DNA from: an uncultured Clostridia bacterium
GTDB lineage: Bacteria > Bacillota > Clostridia > Lachnospirales > CAG-274
DNA: 64,000 nucleotides
Assembly: GCA_947624015.1 (NCBI GenBank)
Contig: CANQIA010000001.1
Span: 1 to 64,000, forward strand
Reading direction: 5' to 3'
In this document: positions 55,437-63,965 of the stretch, piece by piece
How positions within the stretch are numbered: the first letter of the stretch is position 1
Layout: each line of letters opens with the position of its first letter
Made by a program: the position numbers and the translations under genes
The notes under the pieces: model-generated
What the model was told of the DNA's origin: nothing
Databases searched by the model: none
Seen by the model: the letters and a program-made list of their open reading frames with translations, nothing else

Positions 55437-55760
55437 AAAAACTGCCTTAAGGCAGTTTTAAAATGTCGAAAACAATATTTTAACAGAGAATATATATTTT
55501 AAGTGAAGAACAGTTTGCAAAAAAGCGCTGGTCGCATTACTTCGTAATGCTGCTCGCCATGCATCCGGGTCGCAGACTTTAATCCGCAGGAGGAATTCAC
55601 TTCCTCCGAGGACAGGAACTTTTCTGTAATTTAGGCATTTATGCCTAAATTACAGAAAACACGGCTGGTTCCGACTTTAATTAAACTGAAAGAAATGCAA
55701 GCATTTCTTTCAAGCGTGTCGATGAAATCGACACGCAAAAACTGCCCTAGGGCAGTTTTA
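55437..55760 (+). repeat. Family A repeat copy 4 with compensatory-changed hairpins
   Basis: A 276-bp element (55461-55736) with the core palindrome TTTTCTGTAATTTAGGCAT (19-bp perfect arms) and the end hairpin GTGTCGAT/ATCGACAC. It is bracketed by 24-bp direct repeats that are hairpins (AAAACTGCC/GGCAGTTTT). The left and right copies differ by T-A versus C-G at one stem pair, so pairing is preserved. The right copy with its ATTTTTT tail reads as a terminator. The remaining part of the 477-bp gap holds a GACCTCCCCT/AGGGGAGGTC hairpin (about 55340-55362). Confidence 0.87.
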
Positions 55761-55790
55761 TTTTTTCATATCCAAAGGAACTTTTATGTA

Positions 55791-56132
55791 TTAAAGAGCC
55801 AAGCTGATAGAAAGTCCCTTATTTACTCTCTGCATCATCTCGGGATCCAGATGACCGATCTTCTCCCTTAGTCGTCTTTTATCAATAGTACGCACCTGCT
55901 CCAGCAGTATAACGGAATCCTTTACAAGAGAATACATACCGCTGTTTATCTCTATATGAGTAGGAAGCTTTGCCTTATTTATTTGAGAAGTAATTGCAGC
56001 GCATATTACCGTAGGGGAATATCTGTTGCCCACATCGTTTTGTATAATAAGTACAGGTCTAATCCCCCCTTGCTCAGAGCCTATTACGGGGCTTAGATCG
56101 GCATAATATATATCTCCTCTCCTGACGATCAT
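55791..56132 (-). CDS. mazF: MazF/PemK-type endoribonuclease
   Basis: A 113-aa mRNA interferase (EndoA/NdoA type). The N-terminus [20 protein letters not shown], the loop RPVLIIQND, the sheet with [10 protein letters not shown] and [15 protein letters not shown] are hallmarks. In B. subtilis ndoA lies downstream of alr with antitoxin ndoAI between them. Here only 63 bp separate alr and mazF and no antitoxin is present, a pattern seen in many Clostridia. A possible antitoxin elsewhere cannot be seen. Confidence 0.92.
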   Translation of the reverse strand: MIVRRGDIYYADLSPVIGSEQGGIRPVLIIQNDVGNRYSPTVICAAITSQINKAKLPTHIEINSGMYSLVKDSVILLEQVRTIDKRRLREKIGHLDPEMMQRVNKGLSISLAL

Positions 56133-56195
56133 ACTATCACATCCTAAAAAAATTTTTACTTTTCTTATGTGATATTATGGTCATAAATTACATTT

Positions 56196-57353
56196 TTATA
56201 CCGTCTTTTTTGTATTTATTATTTCGCCGTTTCTTATAAAGACTCTCGGCACTCTTTTTCCTACATTGCACACTATTTCATAATTTATGGTACCCTGTAT
56301 TGCCGCCAGTTCCTCGGCAGAAACACAAAGCTCTCCTTCTTTTCCCATAATGATGACGCTGTCGCCTATTTTTACATTTTCTATATGGGTCACATCTATC
56401 ATCATCTGATCCATACAGACATTGCCTATAACAGGAGCGTATTTCCCGCCTACTATTACCTTTGCCTTGTTAGAACACTTGCGGGAATATCCGTCGGCAT
56501 AGCCAACCGGTACAGTGGCGACCTTTGTCCTTTTATCCGTAAAATATGTACGCCCATAGCCTATGCTTATGTTTGCCTCCACCTCTTTTACATAGCTTAT
56601 CTGGGATCTGAGCCTCATGGCAGGCTTAAGCTCAAGCTCTGTGGACACCTGGTCGCTTGGGTACATACCGTATACTATTATACCGGCTCTTGCCATATCA
56701 AACTGAAGCTTTGGCATATCCAATATTGCCGCAGAGTTTGCGCAATGGCGTATAAGCCCCTTATGTCCTCTTTCCTCAAGAGCATCTGTTATAAACCTAA
56801 ATTTTTTATACTGCTCCAGGGTAAAATCCTTGTTCTTTTCGTCTGCTGTGGCAAAATGCGTAAATATCCCCGTTACCTCAATATTGGGCAAGGCGAATAT
56901 CCTCTCTATTGTTTCAAGGCTTTCTTCGGAGGGGGAGAACCCTATGCGCCCCATACCCGTATCTATCTTAATATGCACAACAGCCTTTTTGTCAAGGCGT
57001 ACTGCGGCATCGGATATTGCCTTTGCGGTATCATAGCAGAATACCGTCTGCGTAAGAGAATTGTTTATGACTGTTTCCAGTTGCGCTTCAACGGTATTTC
57101 CCAGTATTATAACAGGCACTTGTATACTGCTTTGCCTTAGCTCCACGCCCTCGTCACAGGTAGCCACAGCCAACTGCTCGGCACCGTTGTACAAACAGAC
57201 CTTGCTTGTTTCCACCGCTCCGTGACCGTAGGCGTCTGCCTTTACCACAGCCATAAGCTGAGTTCCCTTTTTTATCTTACTTTTTATCTGTCTTATGTTA
57301 AATCCAATTGCGTCAAGATCTATTTCGGCGACTACTCTGTGGTAAGCCTGCAT
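56196..57353 (-). CDS. alr: Alanine racemase
   Basis: A 385-aa PLP enzyme making D-Ala for peptidoglycan. The PLP lysine is in MAVVKADAYGHGAVE (about residue 36), ISIGYGRTYFTD carries the catalytic Tyr (about 263), and GNVCMDQMMIDVT is typical. The ATG at 57353 follows GGGAG; an ATG five codons earlier abuts the previous stop without a good site. It follows the GerS-like gene without a gap (TAGATG), so the two are an operon, as gerS-alr2 of C. difficile. Confidence 0.95.
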   Translation of the reverse strand: MQAYHRVVAEIDLDAIGFNIRQIKSKIKKGTQLMAVVKADAYGHGAVETSKVCLYNGAEQLAVATCDEGVELRQSSIQVPVIILGNTVEAQLETVINNSLTQTVFCYDTAKAISDAAVRLDKKAVVHIKIDTGMGRIGFSPSEESLETIERIFALPNIEVTGIFTHFATADEKNKDFTLEQYKKFRFITDALEERGHKGLIRHCANSAAILDMPKLQFDMARAGIIVYGMYPSDQVSTELELKPAMRLRSQISYVKEVEANISIGYGRTYFTDKRTKVATVPVGYADGYSRKCSNKAKVIVGGKYAPVIGNVCMDQMMIDVTHIENVKIGDSVIIMGKEGELCVSAEELAAIQGTINYEIVCNVGKRVPRVFIRNGEIINTKKTV

Positions 57354-57368
57354 AACTTTCTCTCCCAT

Positions 57369-57980
57369 CTACTGTTCAAGTGTAAATGTATTGTCATCTA
57401 TTGAATAATTATACTCGAAATTTGTGAATTCTGCAACTATTCTTTCTTTATTTTCGCTGTCGTATATCACAAGCTTTACGGGATCCTGAGTTTCGTTGTT
57501 TACCCATAGCTTCTCGGTAGACATAAGCGCATTGTTTCCCGGTATCTGAGCCTCCAGCACGGTACACAGTCCTTCGTCCAGACTTGCCACGCCAAGGCTT
57601 ACATCCTTGCTCTTTACATAGTTTTCCAGAAAGCTGAACAGTATTATTTCACGCCTTGAGGCTTTGTCGGGCGGGTTTACGGATATTTTGTTGTCTTCCA
57701 ACTTCGGATCGTATTGCCATACCATTTTGCCGTCGTACATTACTATATTGCCCTTGTAGTCTTCGGGCTTTGATGTTAAGATTATGTATCTTCCGTCCTT
57801 GGCTGCCGTCATAGTGGCAGTATATTGTGTTTTGCCCTTATCGGATATATATGTAAGCTCTGCGTCTGTCTTATAGCTTTCCATTGCCGTAAGCTTTTCC
57901 TGTATCGTTGGGTAAGCCTTTTTCCCCTGCGAACAGCCCAGAAGGAATATTGTCATAAGTAATAAAAGTATCTTTTTCAT
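57369..57980 (-). CDS. GerS-like LolA-fold lipoprotein
   Basis: A 203-aa lipoprotein with lipobox LLGC (Cys about residue 16) and a LolA/LolB-type half-barrel after it: KLTAMESYKTDAELTYISDK, IVMYDGKMVWQYDPKLEDN, LWVNNETQDPVKLVIYDSE. In C. difficile the lipoprotein GerS has this fold, is made in sporulation and is needed with CwlD for cortex modification. Its gene precedes an alanine racemase, as here. Gene order and fold support the assignment, but sequence identity was not measured. Confidence 0.7.
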   Translation of the reverse strand: MKKILLLLMTIFLLGCSQGKKAYPTIQEKLTAMESYKTDAELTYISDKGKTQYTATMTAAKDGRYIILTSKPEDYKGNIVMYDGKMVWQYDPKLEDNKISVNPPDKASRREIILFSFLENYVKSKDVSLGVASLDEGLCTVLEAQIPGNNALMSTEKLWVNNETQDPVKLVIYDSENKERIVAEFTNFEYNYSIDDNTFTLEQ

Positions 57981-58086
57981 AGCAATACCTCGTTTCTCGT
58001 ATATTAGAGTATATGCAGCTTTAGTAAAAAACTGTACAAAATAGCATTTTTACATACATAAATTCAATAATTGTGCAAATTTTTCC

Positions 58087-58296
58087 TTGACAGAGGGCAT
58101 TATATGTAGTAAAATATTGCTGTTTGAATATAGATCTGCGGCATTAGCCCCGCCTGCAGGTTTTATATATATGGTTTTATGGTTTTATGGTTTGTTTGCT
58201 TTTTCGGACATTTTAGCAAACAGGCATAGGTAGTTGATCGTCACAAGCATTTTTTGCTCTGTGGCAGGTTTCATTTTATCGGAAGGAGATTTTCTA
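58087..58296 (+). promoter_or_regulatory. Promoter and structured leader of rplM
   Basis: TTGACA, 17 bp, TAAAAT (58087-58115) start a leader of about 175 nt. It contains GCGG/CCGC pairing (58137-58160), three near-copies of ATGGTTTT and a GTTTGCT/AGCAAAC stem (58193-58221). Long L13 leaders with autoregulation are known in Bacillota; this one was not matched to that model. Confidence 0.55.
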
Positions 58297-58734
58297 ATGA
58301 GAACAACATTTATAGCTAAAACGGCTGAAATTGAGAGAAAATGGTATGTTGTTGATGCAGAAGGTCAGACATTGGGACGCCTTGCATCTCAGGTAGCCGC
58401 TGTTCTTAAGGGTAAGAACAAGGTTATATACACACCACATTTGGATACAGGCGATTATGTAATAGTAGTAAATGCCGACAAGATCAATGTAACAGGCAAG
58501 AAGCTTGACTCTAAGCTTTACAGAAGACATTCTGCTTATACAGGCGGCTTTAAGGAAACTACCTTAAGAGCTATGATGAATAAAAAGCCTGAGGATGTTA
58601 TAAGACTTGCTGTTAAGGGTATGCTTCCCAAGAATACTCTTGGCAGAAATATGTTAAAGAAGTTACATGTTTATGCAGGTCCCGATCATTGTCATCAGGC
58701 GCAGCAGCCGGAAGTTTTAGAGCTTAAGTATTGA
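58297..58734 (+). CDS. rplM: 50S ribosomal protein L13
   Basis: A 145-aa protein with the family pattern [69 protein letters not shown]. The ATG at 58297 follows GGAAGGAGA. rpsI follows 15 bp downstream in the usual L13-S9 operon. Confidence 0.97.
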   Translation: MRTTFIAKTAEIERKWYVVDAEGQTLGRLASQVAAVLKGKNKVIYTPHLDTGDYVIVVNADKINVTGKKLDSKLYRRHSAYTGGFKETTLRAMMNKKPEDVIRLAVKGMLPKNTLGRNMLKKLHVYAGPDHCHQAQQPEVLELKY

Positions 58735-58749
58735 TAAGGAGGTTACATC

Positions 58750-59142
58750 ATGGCAGAGGCTAGATATTACGGTACAGGCAGAAGAAAAAGCTCTGTTGCC
58801 AGAGTTTATCTTGTTCCCGGTACAGGAAAGATCACAGTTAATAAAAGAGATATAGATGACTTTTTCGGTCTTGATACATTAAAGCTTATTGTAAGACAGC
58901 CTTTAGAGGCAACAGGCACTACATCTAAGTTCGATGTTATAGTTAATGTAAACGGCGGCGGCACTACAGGTCAGGCAGGCGCCATAAGACATGGCATCGC
59001 AAGAGCTTTATTGGAGGCTGATCCGGACTTCAGAGCGCCTTTAAAGAAGGCAGGCTTCTTAACAAGAGATCCAAGAATGAAGGAAAGAAAGAAGTACGGC
59101 TTAAAGGCAGCAAGAAGAGCGCCTCAGTTCTCAAAGAGATAA
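58750..59142 (+). CDS. rpsI: 30S ribosomal protein S9
   Basis: A 130-aa protein with [19 protein letters not shown] at the N-terminus, [20 protein letters not shown] in the middle and the invariant C-terminus [11 protein letters not shown] that reaches the P-site tRNA. AAGGAGG precedes the ATG. It is followed by a strong terminator. Confidence 0.98.
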   Translation: MAEARYYGTGRRKSSVARVYLVPGTGKITVNKRDIDDFFGLDTLKLIVRQPLEATGTTSKFDVIVNVNGGGTTGQAGAIRHGIARALLEADPDFRAPLKKAGFLTRDPRMKERKKYGLKAARRAPQFSKR

Positions 59143-59158
59143 TTATATACAAATATCC

Positions 59159-59193
59159 AAACCTCGGAAACGGTTGTTTTCGGGGTTTTTTAT
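59159..59193 (+). terminator. Terminator of rplM-rpsI
   Basis: A 13-bp stem (AAACCTCGGAAAC/GTTTTCGGGGTTT, with G-T pairs) and loop GGTT is followed by TTTTTTATTT. The sequence CCAAACCTCGGAA at its left arm recurs as the left arm of a hairpin at 61303-61333, on the far side of the restriction-modification genes. Confidence 0.9.
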
Positions 59194-59328
59194 TTGGGAA
59201 GATTATCTGATAGCCTAGAGTTTATCATATTCAAGAGATATCATTATAAATGTTGTAAATGCTTGTTTTTTAAATTATTATGATGTATAATTGAAATATA
59301 ATTGTAGTTAACAATGGAGTTGAAAAAA

Positions 59329-60321
59329 ATGAAAGTTATAAGCTTATTTTCGGGCTGCGGAGGTCTTGATTTAGGGTTTGAAAAAGCCGGATTTGATATT
59401 CCTGTTGCTAACGAATTTGATAAAACTATATGGGAAACATTTAAAATAAATCATCCCCAAACCCATTTGATCAAGGAAGATATAAGAAAAATAAACGCAT
59501 CTGATTTTCCTGTTGATGTTGATGGTATAATAGGCGGACCTCCATGCCAGTCTTGGTCTGAGGCCGGTTCGCTCAAGGGCATTGATGATGAAAGGGGGAA
59601 ACTTTTTTTTGATTATATAAGAATATTGCGTAAGGTAAAGCCTAAATTTTTTCTTGCGGAAAATGTTAGCGGAATGCTGTCCGCTCGACATTCCGAAGCA
59701 GTAAAGAATATTATGCGGTTGTTTGGAGAAAGTGGCTATAATGTATCTAAGACACTCGTTAATGCAAAAGACTATGGGGTCGCAGAAGAACGGAAAAGGG
59801 TGTTTTATATTGGATTTAGAAAAGATATAGAAAATGATTTTCATTTTCCTGTGGGTTCAACTGCTGATGATAGAAACAAAATCACATTGCGTGATATTAT
59901 TTGGGATCTACAGGAAACGGCTGTTCCGTCTGCTGAAAAAAATCGTCATAACCCAAATGCAGTTAATAACAATGAATACTTTACAGGAGAATATTCTCCT
60001 ATTTTTATGAGCAGGAACAGGGTAAAATCCTGGGATGAACAGGCGTTTACCGTACAAGCATCGGGCAGACAATGTCAGTTGCATCCACAGGCACCTAAAA
60101 TGATAAAGGTAGGAAAAGATGATTGTAGATTTGTTGCAGGAAATGAACATTTGTATCGCCGCATGACAGTTAGAGAAATAGCTCGAATCCAAGGCTTTCC
60201 TGATGATTTCAAATTCATTTATGATAGTATAAACGATGCATATAAGATGATCGGAAATGCTGTGCCTGTAAATTTGGCTTATGAGATTGCAGTTGCTATA
60301 AAAAAAGAATTGGAGTGTTAA
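59329..60321 (+). CDS. DNA cytosine-5 methyltransferase, M.HaeIII-like
   Basis: A 330-aa type II m5C methyltransferase, predicted to protect GGCC sites. Motif I is [18 protein letters not shown] (residues about 5-22). Motif IV has the catalytic Cys in [14 protein letters not shown] (about 69-82). Motif VI is LAENVSGM, motif VIII is [15 protein letters not shown], the target region is [19 protein letters not shown], and motif X is [15 protein letters not shown]. By recall it is very similar to M.HaeIII, including the target region. The ATG at 59329 follows GGAG by 9 nt. It overlaps closely with the endonuclease gene. Confidence 0.93.
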   Translation: MKVISLFSGCGGLDLGFEKAGFDIPVANEFDKTIWETFKINHPQTHLIKEDIRKINASDFPVDVDGIIGGPPCQSWSEAGSLKGIDDERGKLFFDYIRILRKVKPKFFLAENVSGMLSARHSEAVKNIMRLFGESGYNVSKTLVNAKDYGVAEERKRVFYIGFRKDIENDFHFPVGSTADDRNKITLRDIIWDLQETAVPSAEKNRHNPNAVNNNEYFTGEYSPIFMSRNRVKSWDEQAFTVQASGRQCQLHPQAPKMIKVGKDDCRFVAGNEHLYRRMTVREIARIQGFPDDFKFIYDSINDAYKMIGNAVPVNLAYEIAVAIKKELEC

Positions 60322-60323
60322 AT

Positions 60324-61280
60324 TTGAGTTCTAAAAGTAATGATCAGGGAAGAGCATTTGAATATGCTTGTGTTATAGAGCTTCAGGATTATATTGAGGA
60401 TCATAGACATGTTGAAATAGATGAAAAATCTATTGTTGCTGTCAAAAGAGCTTGGAATATCCAAAGTAAAGAACTACAAAATAAATTTATTTGTGCCGCA
60501 AGAGCATTTATCGAAACATTCTTTAAAGCCGAGCCTCGACTTTTAGAATCAGAAGGAGAAGACGATATTGAGATCATTTCCATAAATAAAGATTCTGATG
60601 CAGAACGCGGAGACGTTCGCGACATTGTTATAACAAGAAAGGCTATTCATTGGGACATTGGACTGTCAATGAAACACAATCACTTTGCCGCTAAGCATTC
60701 AAGATTAAGTGCTAATATTGACTTCGGAGCAAAATGGTATGGTCTGCCTTGTGATGATAACTACTGGAATACGATAAAGCCAATATTTATCAGGCTACAA
60801 ACCCTTAAAAAAGAAAAAATAGCTTGGCATGATTTAAACGATAAAGAGGATACTGTGTATCTTCCAATAGTTAATGCCTTTATTGCAGAATTGAATAGAG
60901 CTTACAAAGCGGATAGCACAATTCCTGCAAAATTGATCTCTTATCTGCTTGGTTTTCGCGATTTTTACAAGGTTGTAGCCATAGATATGAATAAGATCAC
61001 TGAGTTTCAGTCATTTAATTTAAGGGGAGAGTTGAACAAGAATGGTAAAAAGAATAAGGCTACTCTTATTATTCCAAAGGCTGATCTGCCTACAGAGATC
61101 ATCTCTCTTCGATTAAAACCTAACTCAAAAAATACAGCAGAGCTGTATTTGAATAATGGCTGGTCGTTTTCTTTTAGAATACACAACGCCTCAACAGTGG
61201 TTGAACCCTCATTGAAATTTGATATACAGTTCTTAAGCGTTCCCACGAATATTATTACAGTTAACTGTATATGGATATAA
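60324..61280 (+). CDS. HaeIII-type restriction endonuclease
   Basis: A 318-aa type II endonuclease of the RE_HaeIII family, expected to cut GGCC. It starts SSKSNDQGRAFEYACVIEL, as in R.HaeIII; acidic residues at ERGDVRDIVITR and the following IHWDIGLSMKHNH are candidates for the metal-binding active site. The TTG at 60324 has GGAG 8 nt upstream and is preferred to a GTG nine bases earlier. It follows the methyltransferase stop by 2 bp, so the pair forms a complete R-M operon without a control protein. Confidence 0.88.
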   Translation: MSSKSNDQGRAFEYACVIELQDYIEDHRHVEIDEKSIVAVKRAWNIQSKELQNKFICAARAFIETFFKAEPRLLESEGEDDIEIISINKDSDAERGDVRDIVITRKAIHWDIGLSMKHNHFAAKHSRLSANIDFGAKWYGLPCDDNYWNTIKPIFIRLQTLKKEKIAWHDLNDKEDTVYLPIVNAFIAELNRAYKADSTIPAKLISYLLGFRDFYKVVAIDMNKITEFQSFNLRGELNKNGKKNKATLIIPKADLPTEIISLRLKPNSKNTAELYLNNGWSFSFRIHNASTVVEPSLKFDIQFLSVPTNIITVNCIWI

Positions 61281-61302
61281 AGGATACTATTATTTTCATA
61301 CC

Positions 61303-61333
61303 CCAAACCTCGGAAGGCATATTTCCGAGGTTT
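61303..61333. repeat. Hairpin duplicating the rpsI terminator arm
   Basis: The 11-bp perfect stem AAACCTCGGAA/TTCCGAGGTTT begins with the 13-bp CCAAACCTCGGAA also found at 59157-59169. The two copies flank the R-M module as direct repeats. There is no T-run, so it is only a weak terminator. Confidence 0.75.
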
Positions 61334-61341
61334 GTGGTATA

Positions 61342-61372
61342 TTTGGCGTTGTCCCAACTATTGACAAAGAGC
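61342..61372. mobile_element. Solo right-end remnant of an ISL3 element
   Basis: 31 bp match the right terminal repeat of the 36.6-kb ISL3 copy with three mismatches (including CCCAACTATTGACAAAGAGC exactly). No transposase or left end accompanies it. It abuts the right border of the R-M module. Confidence 0.8.
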
Positions 61373-61379
61373 AATATAA

Positions 61380-61403
61380 AAGCCGAGGCAAACGCCTCGG
61401 CTT
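61380..61403. terminator. Terminator of murI
   Basis: The stem AGCCGAGGC/GCCTCGGCT with loop AAAC is followed on the minus strand by TTTTA. It ends the ddl-murI unit. Confidence 0.8.
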
Positions 61404-61437
61404 ATTTGACAGTTATATCAACAGCTTTTCCATCTGC

Positions 61438-62241
61438 TCAATACTTTTCTATATCGATCTTTTCTGCAGGATGATCCTCGTGAAGGACACGAGAGCATAT
61501 CTGTTCAAAATGTGATTTATCGCTTACATAGAAAAGCCTTTCTGCTTCTGCGGTATTATTGCTGAGCATATTATGGATCTCAAGATAATCTTTGAGCTTG
61601 CAGGCTGTTGCCTTTGCAGGGTCTACTATGGTTACGCTTTCCCCGACTATTTCGCCTATACAGGTTTTAAGAATTGGATAATGAGTACAGCCCAGTATTA
61701 TGGAATCTACATTTTTATCTGTAAGCTCCTTAAGATATGTAGCGGCTGTAAGGCGTGCGACCTCATTATTTACCCAGCCTTCCTCGGCAAGGGGTACAAA
61801 GAGGGGACATGCCTTTTTATATACCTGTATTTCGGGATCGGCTGCCTTAAGGCGTTTTTCATAGGCGCCGGAAGAAACGGTACCATAGGTGCCTATAAGT
61901 CCCACTATTTTATTTCTAGTGGCAGCGATACAGCTTTCCACTCCCGGAGTTACCACCTCTATTATAGGCAGATCCGGAAATTCCTCGGAAAGCGCCTCAT
62001 AGCAGTTGGAACTTACGGTGTTGCAGGCTATAACAACTGCCTTTACATTCTTAGTTTTTAAAAATCTTATTATCTGGCATGAAAACTTGGTAATTGTCTC
62101 CTTACTTTTGGAGCCGTAAGGCACTCTAGCAGTATCGCCGAAATATACCAAAGACTCGTTGGGCAATATTTTAACTATCTGCTTGACAACAGTAAGTCCG
62201 CCCACACCCGAATCAAACACGCCTATAGGTCTGTTATCCAT
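61438..62241 (-). CDS. murI: Glutamate racemase
   Basis: A 267-aa cofactor-independent racemase supplying D-Glu for peptidoglycan. The motifs GVFDSGVGGLTVVK (about residues 6-19), VVIACNTVSSNC (catalytic Cys about 71) and ILGCTHYPIL (catalytic Cys about 183) are present. The ATG at 62241 follows GAGGA; a TTG three codons earlier overlaps the ddl stop and is less likely. It is coupled to ddl, giving a D-Glu/D-Ala-D-Ala unit. Confidence 0.95.
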   Translation of the reverse strand: MDNRPIGVFDSGVGGLTVVKQIVKILPNESLVYFGDTARVPYGSKSKETITKFSCQIIRFLKTKNVKAVVIACNTVSSNCYEALSEEFPDLPIIEVVTPGVESCIAATRNKIVGLIGTYGTVSSGAYEKRLKAADPEIQVYKKACPLFVPLAEEGWVNNEVARLTAATYLKELTDKNVDSIILGCTHYPILKTCIGEIVGESVTIVDPAKATACKLKDYLEIHNMLSNNTAEAERLFYVSDKSHFEQICSRVLHEDHPAEKIDIEKY

Positions 62242-62246
62242 AACGA

Positions 62247-63314
62247 TCAATCCTCATATCTTCTTAAGCCCAGCTCTATCAGCTTATCCACAAGCTCCTC
62301 CGTGGTTATGCCCAACGCATTGAAAAGCATGGGATACATACTTATGGACGTAAAGCCGGGAAGTGTATTTATCTCATTGAATATTACCCTGTCAGTACCC
62401 TCTTCAAGGAAAAAGTCTACTCTTGAAAGTCCCATACCGTCGAGAGCCTTAAATATGCGTACAGCTTTTTCTCTTATCTCCTCAGACTTTTTTTCTGAAA
62501 TAGGCGCCGGTATAACGGTCTTGGATTCGGAGTTGTTGTACTTGGCGTCATAGTCGTAAAATTCCGCTGCCGCCAATATCTGACCTACCGCAGAAGCCTT
62601 TACATCGTTGTTGCCCAGCACTGCGCATTCCAGCTCAAGACCTGTTATATTTTCCTCTATTACTATTGTTCTGTCCTCTCTTGAGGCTGTCCAAAGTCCT
62701 TCGGCAAGCTCGTCTCTGTTGTGCGCCTTTGTGATACCGACGCTTGAGCCTGCGCAGGCAGGCTTTACAAAGCAGGGATAACCGCAGGTATTCTCTATTT
62801 TCTCTATACAGCCTTCAATATTGCTTTCCAGCTCTCTGCTGTATACTACCGTGTACTTTGCCTGAGCTATGCCCAATGTATCTACCACTATCTTTGTATA
62901 TGCCTTATTCATACTTACGGCAGACGCCAGCACTCCGCAGCCTACATAGGGTATGCCGGAAAGCTCAAAAAGTCCCTGTATAGTACCGTCTTCGCCGTTA
63001 AGACCGTGAAGCACGGGGAAAATAAGGTCGATAGGTATCAGCTTTACCTTTTCTCCAACTATCCTAAGCAATCCTCTGTGACCTGCATCGGGACTTAATA
63101 TGGCTGTAGCCGCATATTTTTCCCAGCTTTCACTTTTAAGATTTTCAATGGGTCCGTCATAGAGGAGCCATTTGCCTTCTTTTGTTATGCATACGGGCAT
63201 TATTGTATATTTGTCCTGATTGATATTTTGCATTATCGTTGCTGCGCTTACTCTTGAAACCTCATGCTCGGAGGAACGCCCTCCGAAAATTACCGCAATT
63301 ACTTTTTTACTCAT
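62247..63314 (-). CDS. ddl: D-alanine--D-alanine ligase
   Basis: A 355-aa ATP-grasp enzyme joining two D-Ala. VIFGGRSSEHEVSRVSAAT at the N-terminus, the loop FPVLHGLNGEDGTIQGLFE with LSGIPYVGCGV, and PACAGSSVGITKAHN are diagnostic. In the C-terminus, RVDFFLEEG and INTLPGFTSISMYP bind Mg2+. The region SMNKAYTK carries the Met/Tyr loop; a Tyr at the specificity position suggests D-Ala-D-Ala, not lactate. A GTGAGGA ribosome binding site is present, followed by murI. Confidence 0.95.
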   Translation of the reverse strand: MSKKVIAVIFGGRSSEHEVSRVSAATIMQNINQDKYTIMPVCITKEGKWLLYDGPIENLKSESWEKYAATAILSPDAGHRGLLRIVGEKVKLIPIDLIFPVLHGLNGEDGTIQGLFELSGIPYVGCGVLASAVSMNKAYTKIVVDTLGIAQAKYTVVYSRELESNIEGCIEKIENTCGYPCFVKPACAGSSVGITKAHNRDELAEGLWTASREDRTIVIEENITGLELECAVLGNNDVKASAVGQILAAAEFYDYDAKYNNSESKTVIPAPISEKKSEEIREKAVRIFKALDGMGLSRVDFFLEEGTDRVIFNEINTLPGFTSISMYPMLFNALGITTEELVDKLIELGLRRYED

Positions 63315-63659
63315 TTTTAATTCCTCACAATTCCGTTAATTAAGTACATCCCTAAGATCGCCGCCACACAGCCATGGCAACAAAGCTCTTATGAGAGATA
63401 TCTTATTCTATTATATACATTTTTATATTATTTGCAACATGGTCGGCATATGCTGCAAAGCCTTTACTCTTACAAACGCCTCTTTATAGTGTAGACTTTT
63501 GCCGTATGCATTTATTGTACAACAAAATGAAGAAGTTGGCAATGCTTTATTTTACTTTCCAATCTTCATAAATATTTAAGTTGATTTTCGCTTATATTTG
63601 TAGTATTATATACTAGGATAGTAATGAACGGGTCAAAATCGAATAAGGAGAGTGAAAAT
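63315..63659. other. Gene-free divergent promoter region
   Basis: The 345 bp between the divergent ddl and ireB genes are non-coding. Near the right end TTGATT, 17 bp, TATTAT (about 63582-63610) fits the ireB promoter. No RNA gene or other repeat was recognised. Confidence 0.6.
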
Positions 63660-63953
63660 ATGAATAACTTCAGTGAAACTCAAAAAATAAGCGATCTTAA
63701 GGAAGCTCTCAAGGATGTTAGGATAAGCGATGATACAGCCGAGAGAACTCATATAGGTCATATAATGAGTGAAGTATATGAAGCTATGCTTGAAAAGGGC
63801 TATAATCCTGTAAATCAAATAATAGGATATATAATGTCAGGCGATCCCACATATATCACAAGCTTTAAGGACGCCAGAAAGAAAATGGCGAAGGTAAGCC
63901 AAGACGAGCTTTTGGAAGAGATCGTAAATTATTATATCAACAATAATTTATAA
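63660..63953 (+). CDS. ireB: IreB family regulatory phosphoprotein (UPF0297)
   Basis: A 97-aa protein with EALKDVRISDDTAERTH-like signature (here EALKDVRISDD followed by AERTHIGHIM), YNPVNQIIGYIMSGDPTYI and a conserved Thr cluster near the N-terminus. In Enterococcus IreB is phosphorylated by the PASTA kinase IreK and affects cephalosporin tolerance. The ATG at 63660 follows AAGGAG; the frame is open 36 nt further upstream without a better site. ruvX follows in the conserved order. Confidence 0.93.
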   Translation: MNNFSETQKISDLKEALKDVRISDDTAERTHIGHIMSEVYEAMLEKGYNPVNQIIGYIMSGDPTYITSFKDARKKMAKVSQDELLEEIVNYYINNNL

Positions 63954-63965
63954 TTTGACAGCATA

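Noticed and set aside
57981..58040. Sigma-E or sigma-K promoter of the GerS-like gene
   Set aside because: A CATATACT lies about 40 bp upstream of the ATG, but no properly spaced -35 element fits either consensus.
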